A stretch of DNA of 12,966 nt from positions 110,277 to 123,242 of the forward strand of contig MU631429.1 of the NCBI GenBank assembly GCA_026770615.1, given 5' to 3'. The position numbers and the translations under genes are program-made. The DNA is from Pavlovales sp. CCMP2436. Taxonomy: Eukaryota; Haptophyta; Pavlovophyceae; Pavlovales. The notes beneath the pieces were generated by a model. That model ran no database searches and was not told where the DNA came from. It worked only from the letters and a program-made list of their open reading frames with translations. Each line of letters opens with the position of its first letter. Position 1 is the first letter of the stretch. Below are positions 6,991 to 12,966 of the stretch, piece by piece.

Positions 6991-8298
6991 CTGCTCCATC
7001 ATCTTCGACGTCAACGGTGGCTCCCTGAAGTCCATCACGTCGACTCGGCGCACACAGATCAAGTTCGGCATCGATCACCTCATCAAGTGCTCGGTCAACG
7101 TGCCGCTCGACTACACGCCTACCATCCACAAGACGCTCTCTGCTAACCTCTCACAGGAGACGTCCGACCTCTGGCGGGCCCGCTTCAACCACGCAGGCCG
7201 CCACGCCGTCCACCGCACGATCGCTCAGCACCCTGACATCGCCGGCGCCGAGGCCAAGCCCGAGATCTTCTCTGAGGCCGACGTCGCGCGGATGAAGGCC
7301 CTGCCCTTCAACGGCACGCGCACTCCTTCGACTCGACCGATCATCCACAGCGACGTGCTCGGGCCGATCAACGGCCTCCCTCCTCACGTCGCGCGCTTTG
7401 CCATCGTCTTCAAGGACGACTTCACGGCATACACCAGCATCTACATGATGCACGTCAAGTCCGAGGCGCCTGCAAAGCTGCAGCTCTACCTCGACGAGAT
7501 GGGAGAGCCAACTCCCTCCAGCACCGACTCGCAGCGCACCTCGACGGCGCGTTGGAGCTCACTTCCTCGGCCTGGACAGCCGTCTTGCGCAAGGACGAAA
7601 TGCTCATCAACAAGGTGTCAGTCCCGTACAACCCCCAGACCAACGGCGTCGCAGAGCGCACCTTTGGCACCCTCATCCCCGACGTGTGCGCAATGCTTAA
7701 CGCGTCAGGCATGTCGCCTCGCTGGTGGGGGTGGGCTATCAAGTCTGCTGCGTGGACGCGCAACCAGCTCACCTCTCCGGGTGACAAGCTCTCGCCATAC
7801 GAGAAGCTCTTTGGCAAGGCGCCCGACCTGTTCAAGCTCCGCATATGGGGGTGCCCAGTGGCATATCTACGGCAAGCCCCGCGCGACGCCACCGGCAAAT
7901 TCGGACCGCGCGCGCTGCATGGCAACTTCGTCCGGTATAGCTCCTCGGGCATCTTCGAGAAGGGCCACCTGCGCCACGCCCTCGGATACGTTCTAGTCAC
8001 AGCCGACAACGTTATCACGGTCTCTTGGCATGTGCCCTTCAACGAATCCACGATCGCCGACAACACTTCAAGGAGCGCGCACTTCAGCGGCTCCAACTCG
8101 ATCACCAACACCTCCAGCTTCCCCGACGACGACCAGATCGTCGCCGACAGAGCAGCCTATGGGGGTGAAGGCGAGGACGTCAACGACGACTCGCCGCCGC
8201 TCAACCAAGACTCGGACTCAGACGACGATGACGCCGCCGCCGCTGCGCACCGCCACGCCGACTTCATCCTCCGAGCCATCCTCAGAGCCTTCCTCTGA
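6990..8298 (+). pseudogene. Copia integrase remnant
   Basis: The first part (to about 7503) has the pre-integrase LWRARFNHAGRHAVHR, then PIIHSDVLGPI with the first catalytic Asp and VFKDDFTAYTSIY with the second. The HHCC zinc site is damaged: where C-x2-C is expected, the sequence reads ADVARMKALPF, with Ala at both Cys positions. A frameshift near 7505 replaces the usual DNGGEF region. The second part (7552-8298) has VPYNPQTNGVAERTFGTL with the catalytic Glu, then RWWGWAIKSAAW, LSPYEKLFGKAPDLFKLRIWG, and an acidic tail of repeated Asp. It would insert the cDNA into host DNA in an intact copy. Confidence 0.88.
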
Positions 8299-8591
8299 GC
8301 CATCCTCTCCGCCGATCGTGCCACGCCACAACTACACGGCCAACGTGGTCCTACTCGCCGCCGACGTGCCGACGCCCGAGAACTTCAATGACGCCATGGC
8401 CGGCGACTACAAGAATGATTGGGCCACTGCCATCATCGCTGAGCTCGAGTCCCACCGTGTTCTCCACACATGAGACGAGGTCTCCATCCTCGAGCGAGCG
8501 CTGATCATCCCGACCAAGTTTGTCTTCAAGGTCAAGCCTCAAGCCGACGGGACAGTTGACAAGTACAAGGCGCGCATCGTCGCGCAAGGAT
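8255..8591 (+). pseudogene. Reverse transcriptase, N-terminal part, up to the hAT insertion
   Basis: After a frameshift in the acidic linker, the frame that carries three SEPS repeats (12 bp units near 8270-8310) continues through PENFNDAMAGDYKNDW. It runs to a TGA at 8471-8473, exactly where copia RTs have a conserved Trp (HT-stop-DEV), consistent with TGG to TGA. Beyond it, FVFKVKPQADGTVDKYKAR and IVAQG match the conserved kWvfk-K...dG...yKARLVAkG block. The frame is cut at 8591 by the DNA transposon and resumes at 9831. Confidence 0.88.
8584..8591. repeat. Target site duplication of the hAT element, left copy (GCAAGGAT)
   Basis: The 8-mer GCAAGGAT occurs directly before the CAGGG terminus and again at 9823-9830 directly after the CCCTG terminus. 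Eight-base duplications are characteristic of the hAT superfamily. Confidence 0.93.
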
Positions 8592-8603
8592 CAGGGCTCG
8601 TGC

Positions 8604-8815
8604 CGAAATTTTGAGTGGCGAATTTCGGGCCCCGAAATTCGTGCGAAATCCGAAAGGCCAAATCCATTTCGAGCGAAACCCGAAATACCCGAAATTTCGA
8701 GCGAAATTTCGGGGATATTTAGTTGTTGATTTCGAGCGAAAGTTCGATAGAAATTTGAGCGAAACCAGCATGGCGGCCATTTCGGGCGAAATTTGGAGCG
8801 AAATGGCGGCCATGG
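8604..8815. repeat. Left subterminal motif array of the hAT element
   Basis: Repeated CGAAAT, GAAATTTCGAGC and GCGAAA words occur in both orientations roughly every 10-20 bases. Near the inner edge is an imperfect hairpin: ATGGCGGCCATTTCG from about 8771 against CGAAATGGCGGCCATG ending near 8814. Such arrays in hAT elements are known transposase-binding regions; that role is inferred here. Confidence 0.8.
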
Positions 8816-8881
8816 CTTTTGCGCGCGGAATTTAACCGCACGTCGAGCCAGTGCCCGATGTCGTCACCCTGGGCCGATTAA

Positions 8882-9151
8882 TTCCGCACCGTCGTCTTTA
8901 ACGGTGGCAACAAGCTCTTCGAGCCGAAGGACCTGCAGCACGTGCTTCGCGTCATCCAGAAGCCGAAGGACCTCGGGATTTGGGAGAGCGCCGACGACGA
9001 GGAGTCGAACGACTGGGTGAACCCCCTCATCCACACCGACGAGCGGACGCGCAAGGATGCTCGTGAAATGATGCATTACGACCTGGTTGATGAGTTCGGA
9101 GTTCGCACCCGCCGCACCATGTGCAGACGCAGTGTGAGTTGTTGTTGCTGA
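8882..9151 (+). pseudogene. Unrecognised coding-like fragment inside the hAT element (plus strand)
   Basis: The frame is open from just after a TAA (8879-8881) to TGA 9149-9151. It reads like real protein: FRTVVFNGGNKLFEPKDLQ, then LRVIQKPKDLGIW, an acidic SADDEESNDW and VNPLIHTDERTRKD, up to about 9115. There is no ATG at the left edge and no known domain I can name. Composition differs sharply from the AT-rich flanking arrays. It could be a captured piece of a host gene exon, or decayed transposon coding sequence. Confidence 0.45.
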
Positions 9152-9400
9152 CCGGCAGGTTGATAGCGCCACGGTTCGTGAGCCACGAAAGGAAGATGAT
9201 GCGCGCAGCCGCGGCAACGCTCTCGTCCAAGCTCGTGAGCCGGTCCTTGATGGTAGGTTTGGCCACGAAGAACTCGTCGATCGCGGAGTTGGCCAGCACG
9301 ACGGCCTTCGCCTTGGTGGTGATCTCCCTGAAGCCCTTGTTCCAGCCCGTCAACACCATCTCAAACGACACTGCATAGATCCCGGCAGCACGTAACTGAC
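9120..9400 (-). pseudogene. Unrecognised coding-like fragment inside the hAT element (minus strand)
   Basis: A minus-strand frame spans 9530-9027. Its core (about 9400-9150) looks like genuine protein: AGIYAVSFEMVLTGWNKGF, then REITTKAKAVVLANSAIDEF, FVAKPTIKDRLTSLDESV and IIFLSWLTNRGAINLP. It faces the plus-strand fragment, and the two meet at about 9115-9150. I recognise no family and no hAT transposase motif. Opposed fragments suggest two separate captures or an internal inversion. Confidence 0.45.
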
Positions 9401-9640
9401 CCGAAAGAGCAGAAAATTTCGCTTGAAATTCGATTCCATTTGATTGCAAAAAAAAGTGAGGATTTCTAGTTTGGACATCTGTCCCCGAAAGAGGTCTCCC
9501 GGACGTGAGTCCAGGACCATCCCCGAGCACACAGATACCGCCGCCCCCTGAGCCTGGTTACTCAGGCCCTTTTTACAAATTTGACTTTTGCCCGATTCGA
9601 ACCTGAGACCTGCAAGTGTTGGCCATTTGGTTGTCTGCAT

Positions 9641-9815
9641 TGCATTTCGAGCGAAATATCATGCGCAAAAATTTCGAGCGATTTTTTGGGTGTTTCGTGC
9701 TATTCTATTTTGCGCTAACTTCGCACGAAAATTCGAGTTCGAAATTTCGCCGTGAAATTTCTACCCGAAATTTCGAGCTCGAAATGGGATTTTGCTATTT
9801 CGAGTCGAAATCACG
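9641..9815. repeat. Right subterminal motif array of the hAT element
   Basis: The same words as on the left (ATTTCGAGCGAAA, CGAAATTTCG, TTCGAGCTCGAAAT) recur up to the right terminus. A short outlying block of the motif lies at about 9405-9435, perhaps marking an internal junction of the element. Confidence 0.8.
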
Positions 9816-9822
9816 AACCCTG

Positions 9823-10568
9823 GCAAGGATTCCGGCAAATCCCAGGTCTCCACTTCGACGAGACCTACTCTCCGACGCTGCGCTACGACTCATTGCGTTT
9901 ACTCCTCGCTCACGCCGCCTTCATGCGCAAGCCCGGCGACTCTCGCTGGCAAGTCTGCAGCGCAGATGTGTCATCAGCATACCTCAACGCTGAGGTCCCC
10001 GACTCGGAGCAACTCCAATTTGGACTCCCACCGCTCTACCAGGCAAAGTAATCGCGCCGCCCGGCTTCAAGGTCGCGCTGCGCTGCCGCCGCACCATCAA
10101 CGGTCTCAAGCAGAGCGGCCGACTCTGGTGGAAGACCAATCTCGACATCATGGAACGCATCAAGTTCCACCGCATTGACGCCTCCTGGTCTGTCTACCGC
10201 CGCATCCATAAAGACGGCTCCATCGACCTTGCGGACTTGTTCGTGGACGACTTCCTTCTGCTCTCGAGCTCTCCAAACCCAACGGCATGCGCAGAGATCG
10301 TCGACGAGCTCAAGGGGTTCTACGACATCCGCTTACTCGGGCCCATCAAGACCTTCCTCGGCGTCAACGTCGAGCAGGCTGAGAAGAGTATCACAATGTC
10401 GATGCTTCTCTACATCGCGACCTGCCTCGAGCGCTTCGACCTCTTGGGCATCTCTACGAAGAAGTCCCCCATGATGATCGACCTCGACAAGCACGACGGC
10501 TTGGACGAGCCCGAGCTACTCGATCGCGAAGGCAGCTCCAACTTCCGCTCCATGGTCGGGGCGCGCCT
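9823..10568 (+). pseudogene. Reverse transcriptase, catalytic part, after the hAT insertion
   Basis: The frame resumes with GFRQIPGLHFDETYSPTLRY and contains VCSADVSSAYLNAEV, the equivalent of the copia LDVKTAFLNG block with the first catalytic Asp. After a frameshift near 10045, APPGFKVALRCRRTINGLKQ and LWWKTNL match the PPGF...GLKQ...W block. LFVDDFLLLS (from about 10240) is the YVDD catalytic box with Phe for Tyr. LLGPIKTFLGVNVEQ and RSMVGA follow as in the copia connection. The frame then runs into a deletion junction near 10560-10570. All RT catalytic Asp residues are present, but across two frames. Confidence 0.9.
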
Positions 10569-10967
10569 GTCAGCTGGCACTCCTCTCGGCAGTCCATCAT
10601 CACGCTCTCGTCGACAGAAGCCGAGTACCTCGCCCTCGCCGACGCCGGCAAGGACGCCATCTACTTCTGCGATATCATCAACGACCTGAACATCATCAAG
10701 GTCGACGCCCCGCTCCGGCTCTTTGAAGACAACAAGGGCGCGATCGACCTCGCGCACAACCCCAAGTTCCATTCGCGCACCAAGCACATTGACATCCGGC
10801 ATCAATTCATTCGCGATGGTGTCGAGCACAAGGTCATCTCCATCCAGAAGGTGGGCACCAACGACAACATCGCTGACGGCTTCACCAAGCCGCTCGGAGG
10901 CGTCCAGTTCAAGCACTTCGCAAAACTGATCACGGACATGATCAAGCCAACGACCAAATTCGAGTAG
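10569..10967 (+). pseudogene. RNase H C-terminal part of the copia element
   Basis: The frame contains VSWHSSRQSIITLSSTEAEY, then FEDNKGAIDLAHNPKFHSR, TKHIDIRHQFIRDGVEH and NIADGFTKPLGG, all standard copia RNase H blocks, ending at TAG 10965-10967. The catalytic Glu (TEAEY) and the Asp of the DN pair remain. The segment before VSW, with the first catalytic Asp and the RT connection, is missing by deletion (about 100 codons expected). In an intact copy this domain removes the RNA template. Confidence 0.9.
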
Positions 10968-11688
10968 CAATTTCATCAATTTAGCGTTTTGGCAACATCT
11001 CAGGCCCAGCCGAGGCCAGCAACGCTTACGCACATCAAACGTGAAAAAATGCAACCAGAGACCGTCTCGAACCAAAACCTCATTGCTACCAGGAGCAGCA
11101 AGTCCCACCAAACCCAAAACAGGACCAGCCAGTCCCGTCATAAACCACGAATCCGCAGCAGGCCCGTCACGCATGCACGCACTGATCCATGACAAGTCCG
11201 TCATATTCATGCACCACTAACGCACACTGCGCTCAGCAACCAAACGGGCCCTTGAAACCGGCCAGTCACGCACGCTGTCTCACCACTTGGGCGACAAAAA
11301 ACCTAAAATCAAACATGAGCCAGCAAGCTCAAAGTCTTCAAAACGCAAACATGAGCCAGCAAGCCCGCCAAACCCCGCAACTCAAAGTCCTGCGCCCGAG
11401 GCCCACCCCCATCAAGGGGTGGGATAGAATGGGCCAGCAAATAAGCCGCGTATATTTGTGGTTTTTGCTCCTCGGGGCAAAAATCTCAACATATGGGAGC
11501 CAGGCTAGCAAGGAAGAAATGTTTGGGATGCGCGAAGGTGGGCCGCGCTCGCAGACGGTGCTGCAATTTTAGACGACGCGAGGGAGAGCAGTGGAGGTTG
11601 GTCAGCGCGCCAGTCGAGAGTCGTCAGTCGTCGATCGTCGTGTGGCTGAACTGATCAGCGGTGGGGACGATATCCGTGTGCTCGGGGT

Positions 11689-11737
11689 GGATCCCTGGAT
11701 CTGAGTGTTTTTTCAACACTTAAATCCAGTGAGATCC
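11689..11737. other. Imperfect hairpin in the 3' tail
   Basis: CTGGATCTGAGTGTT (11695-11709) pairs with AACACTTAAATCCAG (11715-11729), 13 of 15 plus one G-U, around a 5-base loop. The outer GGATC/GATCC ends also pair. It is a possible packaging, stability or termination structure in the element RNA; the function is unknown. Confidence 0.6.
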
Positions 11738-11816
11738 TCCCGGGGACGGACGTTTAAGTAGAAACTTACACACATTCTCAACTGCATTATCCACCCTACT
11801 CTGTACTCATCAGATC

Positions 11817-11823
11817 GAGGGGG
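11817..11823 (+). other. Polypurine tract
   Basis: GAGGGGG lies two bases before the 3' LTR, the expected place for the plus-strand primer of an LTR retroelement. Confidence 0.75.
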
Positions 11824-11825
11824 TG

Positions 11826-12070
11826 TGTCGAGGTAATCTGACACTGGTCAGATTTACCTGACTCGATCCTCCCGGACTCTCAGTCCGGGACATTCGCAGT
11901 CCGGCTAAGATAGCAAGGTACTTGTCTTCACCTGGAAGATAAGTTTCTATGATTAAACTTGAGTCCTTTCACTCGAAATCAATCTATTCTTGGATCACTC
12001 TAGCTCCTGTCGACAGCCCGCGATGGCGCTTCACTCCCGACCCATGCGCCACCGCAGGAGTACCTCAACA
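11826..12070 (+). repeat. 3' LTR (245 bp)
   Basis: Same length and ends as the 5' LTR, with about 17 substitutions and no net length change. Both stem-loops are conserved. The internal ATG recurs at 11949, LTR position 124 as in the 5' copy, and here reads on into flanking host DNA to 12200. Confidence 0.95.
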
Positions 12071-12257
12071 AGGGCCGTGCGCATCTTTTAAGCCTGCACG
12101 CGCGCCGGCTGCCGTAGTTCGCTCGCGCGCGCACGCGCGCGAAGTGCCGCACGCGCGCGTAGTTGCGCTTACGCGCGCAACTACTACACTTAATTATTAA
12201 ATTACATAATAAAGCACAGCGTACGCGCGGGTCCCGCGCCACTTACTCACACCCAGT
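12071..12257. other. Right target-site copy and alternating CG sequence with hairpin
   Basis: AGGGC (12071-12075) is the right target duplication. Positions 12118-12180 are dominated by alternating CG/CGCG. GTAGTTGCGC (12159-12168) pairs perfectly with GCGCAACTAC (12175-12184) around 6 bases. An AT-rich block with AATAAA follows (about 12186-12213). No gene is seen. Confidence 0.7.
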
Positions 12258-12310
12258 GGGGGCCGGGGGGGCCACGGGGGGGTCGGGGGCCGGGAGGCCG
12301 GGGGACCGGG
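12258..12310 (+). other. G-run tract able to form a G-quadruplex
   Basis: Runs of G at 12258-12262, 12265-12271, 12276-12282, 12285-12289, 12292-12294, 12300-12304 and 12308-12310 are separated by 2-5 bases. This exceeds the usual four-run criterion on the plus strand. Confidence 0.75.
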
Positions 12311-12656
12311 CCCCCGGCTGGCCGGTCCACGGATATTCCCCGTACGTTACGCCTTTTCTAAGAGTCGGGACTGTCAGACGGCGCTCGCCCCGCCCGCGGG
12401 GTCGCTCGCGCCCGTCGGTGCGAAGCCCCCATGTTCATCCGGAGGGGTCGGGAACGAGGCCGCGGACCACCGTAGCCCCGCCTCGCGGGAGTCGGAGGGC
12501 GCGCCACCAATACTAGCCGCACGATCGAGGGGGTCGATGAGTCCCTCAACATTAGCCGCGCGTGTGCCTGGTTTACCGCGTTTAAAATTGCTAAAAACCC
12601 GAGGGTCAAGGGGGTTACGAATTTAAGATTGAGAATTGTTTGAACTATAACTGACG

Positions 12657-12657
<1 letters not shown>
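12311..12657. other. Unassigned non-coding stretch
   Basis: GC-rich to about 12560, then AT-rich. I see no gene. TAGCCGC occurs at 12514-12520 and 12553-12559, enclosing GATCGAGGGGGT, a 12-mer also present at the retrotransposon purine tract, and CCTCAACA, which is like the LTR end. No recognisable RNA gene was found. Confidence 0.5.

Positions 12658-12697
<40 letters not shown>
12658..12697. repeat. (TA)20 microsatellite
   Basis: Forty bases of perfect TA alternation. It lies five bases before the start codon of the terminal ORF. Confidence 0.97.
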
Positions 12698-12699
<2 letters not shown>

Positions 12700-12702
12700 T
12701 CA

Positions 12703-12966
12703 ATGTCTCTGCGCGGAGGCTCCCTCGACGCATACGGCGACATTGCCGTCGCCGCAGCGTGGACAGGCAACCAGAAGTCGATCTTCCGCCATGACCCGAT
12801 CGTGCAAACGATTGCCAGCGCGATCAAGGACGTCGGCTGCTACGCAGTCGCAGAGGACTCCGCCTTCTTCTCATCCGTTCTCCCGCCAGCCGCCATCGCA
12901 GCCGCACAGGCGCAGGCAGCGCTGACCGGCCAGACGCACAGACTCCGCGTCATCACGCCGGACGTC
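12703..12966 (+). CDS. Unrecognised ORF, 5' part only, runs off the window
   Basis: Starts at an ATG (MSLRGGSLDAYGDIAVAAAW) and stays open for 88 codons to the window edge; the nearest upstream in-frame stop is TGA at 12652-12654. The composition looks coding: TGNQKSIFRHDPIVQTIAS, then GCYAVAEDSAFFSSVLPP and an Ala/Gln-rich stretch. No signal peptide or membrane segment is seen, and I recognise no family. It could be a host gene or the front of a retroelement polyprotein. The start just after a TA microsatellite is suspicious, so coding may begin elsewhere or be an exon. Confidence 0.5.
   Translation, partial: MSLRGGSLDAYGDIAVAAAWTGNQKSIFRHDPIVQTIASAIKDVGCYAVAEDSAFFSSVLPPAAIAAAQAQAALTGQTHRLRVITPDV

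Larger units (their letters stand above)
8592..9822. mobile_element. Non-autonomous hAT-type DNA transposon (1231 bp) nested in the RT
   Basis: Termini are CAGGGCTCGTG (8592-8602) and CACGAACCCTG (9812-9822), inverted with 10 of 11 matching. They resemble the known (C/T)AGGG start of Activator-type hAT elements, and the flanking 8 bp duplication agrees. Both subterminal regions are packed with CGAAATTTCGAGC-like words in both orientations. No hAT transposase motif is visible and the length is too short for one, so it would need transposase in trans. The middle holds two coding-like fragments in opposite directions. Removal with one duplication copy restores the RT frame, so the insertion postdates the copia element. 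Confidence 0.9.
10968..11825 (+). other. Long non-coding tail of the copia element (858 bp)
   Basis: No supported gene lies between the RNase H stop and the 3' LTR. The first 450 bases are rich in C and A with repeated CCAGCA/CCAGT words. AAACATGAGCCAGCAAGC occurs twice, at 11311-11328 and 11347-11364. A long imperfect hairpin lies at 11689-11737. The purine tract GAGGGGG (11817-11823) sits two bases before the LTR. The tail is longer than typical for copia elements and may include unrecognised inserted sequence. Confidence 0.7.
3601..12070 (+). mobile_element. Ty1/copia-type LTR retrotransposon, degenerate, full length (8470 bp)
   Basis: Two 245 bp direct LTRs with TG...CA ends, a flanking AGGGC duplication and a purine-rich tract before the 3' LTR define the element. 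The interior order is gag, zinc knuckle, long Cys/His/Pro-rich region, protease, integrase, reverse transcriptase, RNase H. Integrase before reverse transcriptase is the Ty1/copia (Pseudoviridae-type) order. The LTRs differ at about 17 of 245 positions by hand count. Frameshifts occur near 4921, 6990, 7505, 8250 and 10045; in-frame stops lie at 5483, 5963, 6676, 6799 and 8471; a deletion lies near 10560; and a 1231 bp DNA transposon interrupts the RT. It cannot be autonomous. An intact relative would replicate through an RNA intermediate in cytoplasmic particles. Confidence 0.93.

Noticed and set aside
5483..8473. Altered genetic code (TAG or TGA as sense)
   Set aside because: TGG is used normally for Trp, the exostosin gene and RNase H end at ordinary stops, and frameshifts in the same element show plain decay.
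9580..9660. tRNA-like T-arm, GGTTCGAATC on the minus strand (9603-9594)
   Set aside because: The flanking arms do not pair as a tRNA and no D or acceptor arm is found; at most a decayed tRNA-derived piece inside the hAT element.
10410..11210. 266-codon minus-strand ORF
   Set aside because: It lies antisense to clear RT and RNase H motifs. High GC at third positions creates such shadows, and no motif is seen in it.
12163..12516. 117-codon plus-strand ORF
   Set aside because: Gly/Pro/Arg-rich translation of G-run DNA with no motif or plausible start context.

Overview
The window reads as nuclear DNA from a GC-rich eukaryote, most plausibly a microalga or related protist. Reasons: GT-AG introns in a secretory-pathway glycosyltransferase gene, a full Ty1/copia-type LTR retrotransposon, a nested hAT-type DNA transposon, simple-sequence tracts, and no bacterial operon structure. 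The species cannot be named from this sequence; a GC-rich stramenopile or haptophyte alga would fit.

Left part (1-2593, minus strand). After a 4 x 23 bp tandem repeat comes a spliced exostosin-like (GT47-type) glycosyltransferase gene, transcribed right to left from an ATG at 2456. I derived the exons from reading-frame continuity, GT-AG borders and exostosin motifs: 2456-1719, 1550-1171, 900-738 and 487-347, plus a less certain last exon at 290-168. The introns are unusual. Introns 1 and 3 have direct repeats at their two splice junctions (introner-like). Intron 2 holds telomere-like repeats and a second, diverged copy of the exon 3 acceptor. A 32 bp inverted repeat brackets exon 4.

Middle-left (2594-3600). 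Mostly non-coding sequence with strong hairpins and one weak candidate exon (about 3213-3515).

Centre (3601-12070). A single Ty1/copia-order LTR retrotransposon of 8470 bp. It has 245 bp LTRs (TG...CA, about 93% identical by hand count), a 5 bp target duplication (AGGGC) and a polypurine tract. The remnants run in order: gag, zinc knuckle, an unusually long Cys-rich/His-repeat/Pro-rich region, aspartic protease, integrase, reverse transcriptase, RNase H. It is dead: frameshifts, in-frame TAG/TGA codons, a deletion between RT and RNase H, and a later transposon insertion.

Nested in the RT (8592-9822) is a 1231 bp hAT-type element with an 8 bp target duplication (GCAAGGAT), CAGGG-type inverted termini and arrays of a CGAAATTTCGAGC-like motif at both ends. 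Between the arrays lie two protein-coding-looking fragments in opposite orientations, possibly captured host gene pieces. Removing the element plus one target copy (1239 bp, divisible by 3) restores the RT frame exactly, so it arrived after the copia element.

Right part (12071-12966). The other half of the copia target site, alternating GC tracts, a G-quadruplex-capable tract, a (TA)20 microsatellite and the start of an unrecognised plus-strand ORF that runs off the window end.
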